A DNA stretch of 64,000 nt from Euonymus europaeus (Eukaryota; Streptophyta; Magnoliopsida; Celastrales; Celastraceae): contig OY756963.1 of the NCBI GenBank assembly GCA_963580455.1, positions 24,385,555-24,449,554 on the forward strand, in the 5' to 3' direction. A program made the translations under genes and the position numbers. Every line of letters starts with the position of its first letter. The stretch's first letter is position 1. Positions 11,572 through 24,207 of the stretch are shown piece after piece. The notes under the pieces were generated by a model. That model ran no database searches, was not told where the DNA came from, and worked only from the letters and a program-made list of their open reading frames with translations.

Positions 11572-14500
11572 ATGGCATTGCAAACCATCTCTCTCGGGTC
11601 TTCCTTTCTTTCAATGCCTTGCCTTCTTCGACTCCACTTCACTAAGCGTAGACCATTTGCTTGTAAGCGACTGCAACGCCTACATATAATCGGTAGTTCG
11701 AGATATGCTACTGTATTTGATGATTTGAACTTATTGTATACCAAAGTTTGTTCTTTCTTGATCCCTTTGTGGGTTTTGAGCGTTTGAAGGTTGCTGTTAT
11801 TTTGATAATTTCTGCTCTGTGTTCTGTGACATAGGAAGTTAGTCTTGGCCTTTAAAGGATTCACCACTATCAGCTGAAGTTTCTTCTGAGCTCTCTTTGA
11901 TGTGTAGCTCCTGTGCATTTTCGATTGGCTGTTTGATCTCCCTTTATGAAATGTTTGATCTCTTATTGATTTGGAATCTATAAGACATAGAAAATTCAGT
12001 TATTAGACCAATGCATAATTCTGGATTGAAGCATTATTTTGAATTCCTTTGAGCATTGTAGTTCGTGTATTTGTATTTATGATAGCAATAAGTTTCAGTC
12101 CTTAAGTTACTAATTGGTAAGTTCATTAGATATGTTCTATGTAGACTCCATTTTCTTTTTCATCACAATGAAATAGTTGCAGCTCTCAAGAGGAGAGTAG
12201 GCATAAGCTGCAGTGCTGGTATGCTGTAATGTACAGTTGTACACTATGTTGGTGTTTGTGAAAATTTTTATTCCTATTGACTTAGCTGTAATTGAGAAAT
12301 ATTTTTGTTTTCCATGATGTTTAGGATTAAAGTTATTTTATCAGATGCATATATTTCAATTTTCAACCATAAAAGAACGTTGTTTGAATCTAGGTATTAA
12401 GTTCCAAAATCCAAATATATGGCAGTGGCAGCAATGAGTGACGATCCAATACGTGAGTGGATCCTCTCAGAAGGAAAGGCAACTCAGATTACAAGGATTA
12501 GCTCTGTTGGGGGTGGTTGCATCAATCATGCCACTCGTTATGACACTGATGCTGGTTCTTTCTTTGTTAAAACAAACAGGTACTCATTTCAGTATCAGAA
12601 AAAGAGAAATTTATGTGGGCACCTGTATAGCAGAACAACTACTTCTTGGTGTTTTTTTGGTTGCTGTTCTGTGTGGACTTTGTTTGATTTTGTTGGAACA
12701 TTGGAGCAGGAGCATTGGGCCATCGATGTTTGAGGGAGAGGCTCTCGGCCTAGGTGCTATGTATGAAACTCAAACAATTCGTGTACCTAGGCCATTTAAG
12801 GTGATGAATCCTCATCCTTTCATGATGTGAAAGATATATTTCTTTATACAATTTCTTCATTTTGATGCAAATAGATACGTCTAGTTGAGTGGAAAACTTT
12901 ATCTGGATTGTAGGTTGGACCCCTTCCAACTGGTGGATCATACATCATTATGGAATTTGTTGAATTTGGTGCATCTAGGGGTGACCAGGTGAGGATGGGG
13001 AAATGAATGATAGATACCCTGGTGAAAGAAAATTGGCAGTTGGATATCTTAGCTATTTATTGGTCGTCAGTCTGTTTTAGGTAGGAAGCTTGCTGAAATG
13101 CATAAAGTGGGGAAATCTGACAAAGGCTTTGGCTTTGATGTTGATAATACAATTGGCAGGTGCAGTTCTGCCTGTAAATGTAATTGAACTTTTCTCTTGT
13201 AATATTTAATAAATTGAATAGTTACTGAGTCCACAAATATACGTGTTGTGTTTGCAGCACTCCACAGATAAACACTTGGACTTCAGATTGGGTTAAGTTT
13301 TATGCAGAGCATAGATTGGGTTACCAACTGAAGCTGGCACTAGACCAATATGGTGATTCAACAATTTATCAAAAAGGTTGTCTCTTGCTTGCTACATAAC
13401 TTCTCATGTAATATCATCCCAAGTCATGGCTCTCATTGATGACTTCTGGAAGTAACGAAAGAAACTAAATCTAATTGAAAATTTTATATTAGGATGTATC
13501 ACTGTGAATGCATGTGAGATGAGGATATTATGAATGTGTAACACAGAGCTTGTGTATGGTTTGCAACGTTGCATTGATTGGTTGTGCATTGCCGCGTGCT
13601 TCCAGCTAATTAAGTTGGAAGAAACATCATGCTTTTTGCTGGTTCTATTTTCGTTTTAGTATAAAATTCTGCTACTTTTCTGATATGCCCTCATCTCTCT
13701 TTGGGACTTGAACAAACAGCTTGAAGTATTCTCATGGGAATTAAAGGTAGAAGAACCTGTTTATGTGTCTGTTTATGGTATCTAAGGGTTATGTGTCTAC
13801 TTGTATGTATTCGTGTATGTATGTATGTACCCACGTATAGAAGAACATTCATATGTTTGTCAAACTTGTTCTACGTGGAACATATAAATATTATTCATTT
13901 AGTATTTATTAGAGCTAATATGCGGCTTGTATAACTTTAATGCCTCTTCTTTCGTTGAGTAACGAGTGAAAAAAATTAGGGTCCTTACATTTATGACTCT
14001 TAATGTTGAACACAATAAACAGGAGAAAGACTAGTCAAGAACCTGGCAGCTCTCTTTGAAAATGTTGTTATAGAGCCATGCTTGCTTCATGGAGACTTGT
14101 GGAGTGGAAACATCACCTCTGACAAGAATGGCGAGCCTGTGATACTTGATCCTGCATGTTATTGTGAGTCCAAATTGTTCAGCATCTCTGTCATTTTTTT
14201 CACACATCCTTATAAACAATGATCTTTTTAAAAGAACGCTATAGTAGAGGGCTATTTGTTTTTTCCCTCGTTATTGGAAGCATTTTGATTTCCACCAAAC
14301 AACCTACATTCATGGCTAGATATGAAGTAATTTTGGAGTTTCATTCTGGACTTCCACACCAAGTCCTGATAATTTATTGTGGTTGGTAATTGTGACGCTT
14401 TTAGTATGTTATTCGGGGTAAGGAAACTGAGGAAAAGTATGTTTATGGATGTCCTTTATTACGTGAACCAAGGAGGAACGATTCCAATGATAGATACACA

Positions 14501-15482
14501 AGAAAAAGCATATAAACTTCTGCAAACTGTGGTTGCCCTAGTCCTTGGCCCAGTGGTAAAGATTGTTGTGTAAGTGGGTTTAGAAACTGCTCTTCAAAGT
14601 TCTAACTTCACTATGTTTGTTGATTGTCTTCCCCTGCAGATGGGCATAATGAGGCGGAATTTGGAATGTCATGGTGTGCTAGTCTCGGAGGTTCTTTCTA
14701 CAATGCCTATTTTGAGGTATCAGTTTTCCATATTGATACGTCAAGATACTACATGCATGCATTATGCATGTTTCGATTTTCGATTTTTGGCCGCTTGCTG
14801 AAGCATTGATCTCAGCCCAATGAGATCATGGCCTAACCGCTTAAGGCATGCGAACCAGCTCATTTATGGAGATGGTTGAATGCCATTTCATGCCAGTTGC
14901 AGCCATTTATATCCTTTCAGTGACCAGAGTCAAAGCAAGGCTGCCTGACCAGGGCTAAGCAAGCGATCACATGATTAAGGAAATCAGAATCTGACTACAT
15001 AGTAAAATACAAGGAAACATCTATTGGTAATTTTAAGAAATGAGTTAGTTGAAATAAATGTTACATATGGATAGACTATTTCTTGGAATTGAACTTGTGA
15101 CCTCTAACTCCTGCACCACTAGGTCACATAGTCACATGTTTGTCTGTATGGTGCAAGATGCAAATAATTTTCTTTGTATTTTATCAACCTGAAATGCATC
15201 CACAGGATGCCAAGTCTAGCTATATAGGGAAATGCTACTGGGTGACTGGCTTTAAGACTTTTGATCTTCACCTCATTCCCTTTTGTTCTATTCTTCTCTT
15301 TGAACTATAATACTTTGTTCTTGTGTGCGTACCAGGTGATGCCCAAACAACCAGGCTTTGAGAAGAGGAGAGATGTGTATTGGTTGTATCATTACTTAAA
15401 TCACTACAATCTGTTCGGCTCTGGTTATCGTTCATCCGCAATGTCAATTATAGAAGACTACCTACGGATGCTGAAAGTGTAG
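11572..15482 (+). CDS. FN3K: Fructosamine/ribulosamine 3-kinase, plastid-targeted type
   Basis: Nine exons join in phase: 11572-11662, 12426-12579, 12710-12800, 12914-12988, 13071-13159, 13258-13376, 14023-14163, 14640-14716 and 15336-15482, giving 327 residues. The enzyme phosphorylates ketosamine adducts on proteins so that they break down, a deglycation repair step. Residues 1-30 are Ser/Arg/Lys-rich and hydroxylated like a plastid transit peptide. The nucleotide-binding loop SVGGGCINHA contains a Cys at about residue 62; the equivalent Arabidopsis Cys forms redox-switchable dimers. The catalytic loop HGDLWSGN is at residues 229-236 and the metal-binding DPACYYG at about 249-255. Length and order match Arabidopsis At3g61080. 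An in-frame ATG early in exon 2 (12434) could start a cytosolic form if exon 1 is skipped. It converges on the PFC1 gene. Confidence 0.93.
15060..15150 (-). mobile_element. SINE-like tRNA-derived sequence
   Basis: Within the last intron of the kinase gene, the minus strand reads GTGACCTAGTGGTGCAG followed by GGTCACAAGTTCAATTCC. These resemble the A and B boxes of a tRNA-derived SINE promoter at roughly normal spacing. No target-site duplication was established. Confidence 0.4.
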
Positions 15483-16001
15483 GCATTGTGCAATGTATCT
15501 ATAGATCAGTGCTGGCCATACCAGTTCAAGATTCCAGAAGTGCTTTGCATATAGCCTTTCTGTATCATATGTAAATTGCTTTCATTTTTTATTTCAGTCC
15601 CAACATCTTTCTTCTCAAATGTTTATACAATTACTGAGATATGTTTACAATTAGGCAAATATACAAGAATTCCATGTACATTACCTTACGGAGTAGTGAT
15701 CTGTGTATCATAACTACCGAAACATTTTATAATAAGAGCTTCGAGTAGTAATTGAATTGTTGCTGCTTGATAATCCATCTTATAAGCAGAACACACAAAT
15801 GATGGCTTACATCAATACTGATAAATGAGATTCATGTTAGAACGTTAAAATCCCCTATTCTGATGAAATCCCATGACATGGAGACCTTTAATGTTTCCAT
15901 TGTTAATCTTTGCTGCAAAGCTCTCATGAGGTAGAAGCACCTCGTCTTTCCTCATCGTGTGTTGAGGATGCGGCCCCGCCAAAGCACTAGAAGCTGAAGA
16001 T
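15483..16001. other. Convergent 3' intergenic gap
   Basis: About 520 bp lie between the stop codons of the kinase (+) and PFC1 (-) genes. It should hold both 3' UTRs and polyadenylation signals. No gene is seen. Confidence 0.6.
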
Positions 16002-19000
16002 CTATACTTGAACCAGTAAATTATGTAACTTGACAAAATCATCTAAGGTAAGTTCCTCTGGTCTTGACTGCATGAATAATCATGGCATGAGAGAAATTAA
16101 TAACAGAACAAATTACAGCAACTAAAAACTATTCCCCCACAGAAACGTGGAAGAAAGGGTGTAAGTACTTACGGTGGCTGCACGACCAACATTCTCAAGG
16201 GCTTTCTCGATCTCAGGGGATGCGCTTATATGCTGAAGTGATTTTCGCAACATCTTCCGTTTCCCATTGAATGCAGAATTGACCTATGTACATGACCAGC
16301 GAAAGCATGTTATCAGAAAGAAGTTGCAGCATTTGACCCATAAACAAGAAAGTATCCATGGTGATTGTCGCAATTGGTGACAAATAATGGCCATAAATCA
16401 GACATGGGCATAGACATTTCTGTATTGTCAGAGCAAAATTAAGGAAAATATCAATCTCTTAACTGCTGGGTTTGGCTTAGGTTGCAAGATGCGACCAGCG
16501 ACATGACTATCTATAATTAAAAAGTTATTCCTACAGAGTTTGTGCTTACTGGAGAAGAAATGTAACAGATGCAACAAATTCAAAGCTAAGAAGCCCAATA
16601 AGTAACTAAATGGAAAATGAAAAAACCATTGAGAAGAAGCTTCGAATGCAGGAAACTGGAGGATAGTCTGCAGATTGCTTTAGCTTAAAAGTCACAACAG
16701 CTGCATCAACCTACAAAAAGTAGGTATGATCAGTAAAATCCACATCCATCGAAGAAGTAAAACTGAAAATTTTCCTGCATAAACAATTCATATGGTTATA
16801 TGAACAAGGCTTATTTAACGTTACTGTGACTTCACGGTTTTCATCCATATCGGGGAGGTGATACTATTAAGAATGCATCTGTACTCGTGAGTAAACCTAT
16901 CACTTACATTGGGCTGAGGGAAAAAGTTTGACCTTGGGACCTTCATTTTATATTCTGGCTCTGAAAAAGAAAGCAACATTACAGAGCTAATAATAAATAA
17001 TACACATTTCTTCATAAATCATGGTACCATAGGAATATAATATTCCCAAATGTGCATCTATGACTATCAAATCGACAATCACATAAAGAAAAATTAAGTC
17101 ATACAACAAATAGGTCACACATAATTACAGAAACCTGAAGTTTTAGAATGTAACAACCTCAAGTTTGTAACTCATATAACTTCAGTGCAGTCCACCATTT
17201 TATTGAGCTGAAAGTTGCTCAGCATTGGTGATCAAACTTTCACATTCTACTCATATATTATAGAAAGCGAGTATGAATTTTGACCTTAAAATATGGCTTG
17301 CAAGATTCAAGTCCAAGCCCTCCATAAAACCATTGACCACATACTCAAGATGAGACTTAGATCTCATACAAAACGTTGATAATTACACAGCTGGCCAGAA
17401 ACTTAATCCAAATGATGTTAATTTAGCATTTAATTAAATTACCAATCACTGGTACCTGAATAAAAATTGACAAATATATTGATGGGTCGATACTCTGATG
17501 TTCTTAAAGATGCTTCCACCAGGCGCAAAGCTGTCTCCTCCTGAAAATATTCTAGATGATCATACTGGCAATAAGTAGAAATAACAGCCAGATTGAAAAT
17601 TATTTAAATCTACACAGAGTTTGGAAAAGAATGATGATTCTCTTTTACTTACTAACTTGCCATCTGCACAGTCTTAGAGTCGTACAAAAAGAAAAGCAGA
17701 ACATCAATAAAAGGAAGGAGAACAAAGATAATGCTATTTTATCTATCAAATCAAAACCTTCTGATATTTGCAATCTCATTGATAACAATTCGTTTAAACA
17801 GAATACATCTTCATATGTTCCAGATATCCAATCCAACCCAAGGGCAGGCTATTATTCCACCTGCTTCTTCAAGAACTTTTAGATGCATATACCGTCATTT
17901 GTCTAAACTATTTACACCTCATGTCTTAAATTACAATCATCAAGTCCTCCCAAATTTTAGTGTCTTTGGTAGCTCAGTTAAATATGTCTTATTGTCCAGT
18001 ACGGAAGATCCTTCTAATGTCATTGTAACATGCACTAACACAATATGGGATTTTGACTTCATACTACTTTGAATAATAATCCTTGAAGCATTTAAGAGTT
18101 AGTTAATTTTTATAAATTCAATATTTAAAACTAGTAAGCTACTATTGAGTATCGAGAGGTTATGCAATAACCTGGAGCAAAAGAACAACTTCAGAGAACA
18201 CATCTCCCATCGGAAGAAGTTGTTTGACTACATCTTTGCTTATATTGAAAGGAATGTTGGAGACAACCTGCCAAAAAAAAAAAAAATTATAGCCACCATG
18301 GCATGTCATCAAATGCAGAAAATAACAATTTGCGATGCTCACCTATAAAGCATCTGCTTCAAAAAACAACATTAAGTAATCAATACAGATTAAAGTCAAC
18401 TGAATCAAATTACAGAGGATTTGTTCTTGGCTGCTTACTTTCGCATATCTTGGCTTAGCATTTGATGAAGTTACACTTTCCAACAATGGCAACATATGGG
18501 AGTGAATGTGGCACCTGACAAAGTCCTCCTGCAAAACCTATAATTTTATATCAGATGATTTTGAATCTTATCATCCCATCAATGCAACCAAATATAGATT
18601 GCTGAATTTACCTTCAAACGGCCAGTACTTGCAAATCTTTCCCTTACAAGAGCAGCCATGTGTGGATCCTGCAAGAAATATTCTCTATGAGTGAGATATG
18701 GAAATTCAAGGTTGTTAATTTTCCCTTCTGATACAACCAAAAAATCAAAAGCTCCCGCAAAAACACTGTATAATCTGGAATTCAAGCACAGGATAACAAT
18801 GCAGCTAACAAATTTTTTTCCCTTAACTATATTAAAGACTCCTGCTTGCTTACTTTCTCAATAGCGAGAATGGTGGCACCGGCATCAATGAGAACGTTAG
18901 TCAAGGAACCAGTGCCCGGTCCAATCTCCAGCACCAGGTCTCCTTCTTCAACATTTCCCACGCGCGCAAGCTCCTCATTTATGGCGGAATTGAGCATGTA

Positions 19001-19347
19001 ATGCTGCAAAATGCCTAGTAACTGTTTGTTAAAAAGCTCCAATGAAGAAACACCGAGTCCTCGTGTAACAATAATAATAATAACAACAGCGACGTGAAGG
19101 GAGTTAGAGGCACCTGGCCGAGAGATTTTCTAGGGGAACGGCCTTTGGAGTTAAGGGATCGGAGAGTAGCGTGATAATCGTCCGGGCCGCTGCTTCTTTT
19201 TCCAGCACAAGCTACGTATGAAGTCCGTGCTCGTGCGCTGAGGGAACTAGCGTGCGCAGAGAGTGAAGGTAGAGGTAGAGTAGCGGGAAGTGTTGAAAGA
19301 GGAGGCATTTGCTGGAGTGATTGAAGAAGATGAGGTGATGACCTCAT
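16002..19347 (-). CDS. PFC1: Plastid rRNA adenine dimethyltransferase (PFC1, KsgA/Dim1 family)
   Basis: Ten exons join in phase: 19347-19114, 19003-18854, 18668-18612, 18537-18439, 18267-18172, 17540-17456, 16960-16908, 16710-16627, 16283-16173 and 16067-16002, giving 344 residues. Arabidopsis PFC1 (PALEFACE1) is almost the same length as I recall it. The enzyme dimethylates two adjacent adenines near the 3' end of plastid 16S rRNA using S-adenosylmethionine. Exon 1 encodes a Ser/Ala/Arg-rich transit peptide and the family block RKSLGQ|HYMLN. SAM-binding motif I is VLEIGPGTGSLT and the next acidic strand ends AIEK|DPHM. The catalytic motif is SNIPFNIS, the NLPY/F equivalent. The C-terminal helical part contains NFFPQPNVDAAVV and FNGKRKMLRKSL, both conserved. 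There are no frameshifts. The distance to the response-regulator array is about 1.4 kb. Confidence 0.95.
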
Positions 19348-20719
19348 TTGATTCAGTGTTCACTCTCTCAGCTGATTTTTGACAAGAACGGTATAGGCGG
19401 TCTTTCTTTTCTACCATCCCAAACGATGTGTCGAAGTGCTCAGCCGCATGATTCTCTATTCTATCCATTAAACGCCATTTTTCGATCATTTACGGCATTT
19501 TTAGAATTTGAAATTGCAAACTATTCGACAATTGAGTTAGGGTTTATTTGGAATGATTGAGAGTGAATCATTTCGAATTCTTATTTGGGCGTACATATCA
19601 CTCATTTTTTTAAGGAATTAAGAAGTGTTCACTCACAAAAATACCTCCCAAACCAAGTAAGAGATTCACTTTTATAAACCTCTCTCAATCCAACACCTCC
19701 CAACCCACATCCCAAGCATAACCTTAATCGAAGTTCTTATCATTGTCAATTAAACTAAATTATAAGTTCTTCAAAATTATTATTTTACATCTCGTTAGAC
19801 CCTAACCCGAAGGTTAAAGATGGGACAACCTGATAATCCTCACAAACACGCAGGACTGAAAAGTATCATTTAATCTGAATTCAAAATCTCATAATACACC
19901 AAACGAAATACTCTTTATCATATCAAAACTGAAATGAACCTTATTAATTAATTTCAACATCCACAATCCATCAAAGTTTGGACATTTATTCAAATTCACA
20001 AAGTTCAAACCTTTACATAAAATAAATTAAGTTCTCGTTAAATTAAAAAAGAGCACGACTTCAATCTCTTTTCCGTGCACCTCATGCTCAACCCCTTCAT
20101 CTGAAAACATGTGAAACAACGTGAGGTACAAGTCCAGTAAGTAGACAAATCAGGAAAAAACTTCACCATATTAAAACTTTGCTCTTTGTGGCCATGTTAC
20201 AGTCCCACACTAATCTCATTCACAGTACTCTCAGTTTACCCCTGAAGGACGGGTCATACAACTGTTTGACCCCCTGTAGCATGGGTCATCAAGACACCAT
20301 CACTTTAGCTTCAGTACTCACAAGGCCAATGGAAAAACAAATCATTATATTTTAAAAATAAACAGTCTCTATGGAAATCTCAGTTTCGTAAAAATAGTGC
20401 AATTCGATACGAAGCAACACGATACAATACTACTAGGAAATCCGATTTTATATCATAAATAAAATACATTATCATACATTTGTCTATATCTCATTCAACA
20501 AAAATCATTGAAATAATTCGAAATTCTGTTCGAAGCTATTGAGCCAAAAAAAAATCTCTCAAAACTGTCTATTTACTCTTTTGCTTGAAGGAAGATGGGA
20601 TTAAGCCTATGATCGATTCCCTACCCTTAGTTTGAAATGAAAACTAAGTATTTTAAAATTGCGGGCATACTATTAATGGACTAACATTAATTAAAGATAT
20701 AAGGGCCAAACTTGATTTG
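19348..20719. other. Intergenic DNA, possible repeat remnant
   Basis: This holds the PFC1 promoter on its left and unassigned AT-rich DNA on its right. The stretch 19.75-20.65 kb has the uneven composition of old repeat DNA, but I could not identify terminal repeats or coding motifs. Confidence 0.4.
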
Positions 20720-20965
20720 GGTTTTTCAAAGGCAACTTCCCCATAACTAAATTTCTGAATCCAAATTGGCTAGAATTGGGACGAGATGAATCAGGAAGAC
20801 AATTCACAAGAGTCGACTGTCCATACTTAAAATTTGACACTCCATCAGGACCTGAGCGTCCACAAAAAATGTTGGATAGACAGAACCATGATAAGGCATA
20901 TACATGGAAGTTGGAACCATTGAGATTCTCATGAAAATAACTTTGGTTGATTCGCAGTTCTCATA
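20720..20965 (-). pseudogene. Detached C-terminal exon remnant of response-regulator copy A
   Basis: On the minus strand this stretch aligns base for base over long runs with the C-terminal exon of the intact copy B, at the part reading YFRENRNGP through NFIYKESTLQN. Here a frame reads YFHENLNGS and later GVSNFKYGQSTL, with internal frame changes in the middle. It lies beyond the stop codon that ends copy A, so it is probably no longer translated. An alternative is that it is reached by an extra splice that I cannot see. Confidence 0.6.
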
Positions 20966-21054
20966 GATTGTGCCTTCAACAATTTAAGGTACTCACCTCC
21001 AAGATCACATGCTGATGAAGACAACTATGGTGCAAAGCCAGCATTGGTGGTGAG

Positions 21055-23488
21055 TTATTTCCAAAAGATGTTTTGGATAGATTCTTGCTCTTTTTTCAAT
21101 GCAATACGATATTTCTGAAGAACATATCGGAAAGAGAGAAAAAAAACTCCCTCGGTCAGCCACTGAGGAGGTAACTATGATAATAATTTTTGTTTTCCAA
21201 AACTGGGTAATTTAACACATTGAAGTCCTTTACTGATATGTATATATATATTCTTCTCAATTTGGGTAAAAATGGTGACTTCAGTTTCAAGTATTATGGA
21301 GAACAAACCTGCAAATGGCTTGAAACATTTTCTTTCTTCAGTCCCTGGACATTCATATGCTCAAAAATATTCTTCGGATGAGCATCTGTGCATAGACAAA
21401 TAAGGAAAGAGATAAGCTCCCCATAAAACCAAGACGAAGGAAAAACCAAATTTTGTATCCAGAAACACTTGCATTTACGATAAATTTATACCTACAGGCA
21501 CTTACTTTCAATGCCTATTTCTTTTACAGCTTTCAAGAACTTCTCATGTAGCTCATCTGTCCAAATTATCTTTGACGTTGTCAAAATCTCCAAACCATCT
21601 TCTAAATCTCCCTTATTCAATAACTTATCCTTCTTTATTCTGTCATATAGCAAAACCTGCTTCTCCGTTCCCACAATACAATCAACACCATCTGCATCGC
21701 CATTATGTGACTCAGCAGTGAAGCCACTTGCTTCTTCCGTTGCCATCATCGATTTGTCTGTTTTGCTGATGTATATGAACTGCCAGAGGTTCTTTATATC
21801 ATTCATCTGGAGTGGTTTCATAAGATAAAATATTGCCCCTTTAGAGTAGCTTCCTAATATGGTCTCTTCGTCATTGTCAGCTGACATAACTGCAATACAA
21901 TAAAAGACAAATCAAAACGAAATGCTTTTAACCAAAGACTTGTAAGTTCATGAAGAAAGTTTTAGTAAGAAAAATGATAGCTAAAATGGACATGAGGAAC
22001 ACTTACCGACTATTGGCAAATTGGATTGTCCAAGTTGCGTAAGCAGAGGTTGCATTTGCATACCAGGTAAGTGAGCCTCCATCAGAATAAGATCAGGCTT
22101 ATTTTCTGTCTCGTACACAATGCGCAAAGCATCAGCTGCTCGATAAGCAACTTCAACTGCAAGTGAAAGCGATGTAGAAATTTTTCAGTTACCCCTAAAA
22201 TCGGTGGCAGGTAATAGATGAAATTATTCTAGTTCCTAAGAAGACATATTAAGGCATTTCTTGAGAACCTTCACAAAAGTGAAATGAGGAATATGGATAT
22301 AACTTGCAAGAAACAGCCACAATTCTCTAGGAAGGCATGCATAATTGAAATTTATAAATCTACGAAAAGTTGCAACCGTCTGTTTCCACGCAGAGATGCA
22401 GAATTAGGTTGCATCTTTTAGAAAATAAGCATTGACCTGTAATTACATGCTGATCTTTCATTCATTATGCATGTGACTTTAAACAAAACATTGAGGAAGA
22501 GGTTTCTAAATTAATTTTATTTACATCAGTCATTACACACTACATCTGTACACAGTGACGGAGTGAGGATACCCAGAGATGACGGATGAGAACTTTGATC
22601 AAATACCAAACAATGAAATCGCAATAAAATATAGTAAATATGACGATACTAGATAGTATTAGCTGGTGATAATTCATACAAAATAAGTCTATGAATAATA
22701 CAATCATTTATGTTCATTAATAAAAGGGGGAAAAAAAAGCAATGATGATGAGTATAAATAAAACTTTCTTTTTTGTTTTCATATGTAACCAGGATAACCA
22801 AGGGCCACAGCTTCTCCCCAAATTTGTCCCCAGGGAAACTGTACTTCCTCCGTCCCACACGCACAGGATAACGACCAGGCCACCCCAGATCCTGGAGCTT
22901 CAAGAGGGTATTCATAGAGGTGGGGTTTTTAGGTTTAAGATGTATAGAATTTCATTATAGTGCTACATCTAACATGCTACAAAGAAAGCTAAGACATACA
23001 CTAAATCTATCACACAAATCAAGCATAAACCTTATCTATAACATCACATGGAGGAACGATCTTCGAGAGTCAAAGTTTAAAATCCTTTCATTTGGTTGAC
23101 ATTTAGAGCTAAATCAAAGGCGGGGAGGGAGGTTTAGGAAATCTCTATGATTACAAGAAAGAAAAAGATTCAAGGAGTACAATTGCCCCCTCTATGCCTT
23201 CTGCTAACGTTGACCTCTGTAAATCAATACCTATAATATCACAAACAGGATCAACAACTATAACGACAACCTTGAAAGTTTCATTAAAACATGAAGCATA
23301 TGAAAGAAGTGAGCAAACGGTAAGAGAAAGGAAGATCTTTACTTACCTTCATATTCAAATCTAGAAAGCATTTTTGACACAATTGTCACACATACAGGAT
23401 CAGAATCAACAACCAGAACACTTCCTCTTGTTGATGATCGGGCATCATGTTTGCTAAGTTCAGTCAGGATGGTCTCTTCACTGGTCAT
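21055..23488 (-). CDS. Type-B-like response regulator, copy A (C-terminally truncated)
   Basis: Five exons join in phase: 23488-23347, 22156-22007, 21889-21506, 21385-21309 and 21114-21055, giving 270 residues. An N-terminal receiver domain (about 22-140) is followed by a GARP/Myb-like DNA-binding domain (IIWTDELHEKFLKAV, then AHPKNIFEHMNVQGL, then VSSHLQKYR). The receiver keeps the Lys motif (LMKPLQM) but has DSD instead of the usual DDD at residues 28-30, and Glu74 (LILMEAHLPGM) where the phospho-accepting Asp should be. The protein stops 20 codons into the last exon, so the long C-terminal activation region of type-B regulators is missing; its homologous DNA lies just downstream. It may still bind DNA as a short protein or be an early pseudogene. 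Its closest paralogues are copies B and C alongside. Confidence 0.75.
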
Positions 23489-24207
23489 GTTTGTTTGTGA
23501 AAAATGTCAGTGCAGCTCACTGTAAACCATTACTGGAATGAAAACAGAAACAATTTCTAAGCGATTAAAACGATAAAGAAGAATGCAGGCTAGGTATCCC
23601 AATATAATGAAGAGCACAAGTCAATGGATAAGTTTCCATATAAAGAAGATTGTAAATCTTCTTCATGTCATATATATAAATATTCAATAAATTACCTTTT
23701 TAGGATTTCACTCATTTCCTTAAAAACACGGAGCACATTCTGAGTCTAGCGTGTGCAGAGAGTGCAGGTACTTTTTCAATCTTTTTTCTACTTAAGTTTC
23801 ATGGAAAGACAAAAATGTGTAACAACACCCCTGTACTTTAGGGCATACCCTATTCTTTTGGTTTTAACATAGACGCCCATGTACTTTGAGCTAAAGCAAC
23901 AATTTCCCATTATAGATCACTTTAGAAGATCATGCAATAAAATATGCTAATGATAATCCCAGTCCATATCAAATTCTCAATCCATATCATGTCACCAAAT
24001 CTATACTTTCTATTTAGACAAGAAATAAAGACATAAGATTCAATTTGGAACATCTCTGCCATGAATCACTAATCTAAAAACTAAGATGCAAACAACACTT
24101 CTCAAACACACAAAAAATAAGAAGCTTTAGCGTTTCATGTTACTTATATAAGACCAGAAGGGTGACTTCATAATCAATATGCAGATTCTTCAATCTACAA
24201 GAGAGTA

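Noticed and set aside
22790..22920. Open frame with YPVRVGRRKYSFPGDKFG-like wording in intron 1 of copy A, considered as a captured exon
   Set aside because: It is not in phase with the neighbouring exons, has no family motif, and copy B lacks a counterpart.
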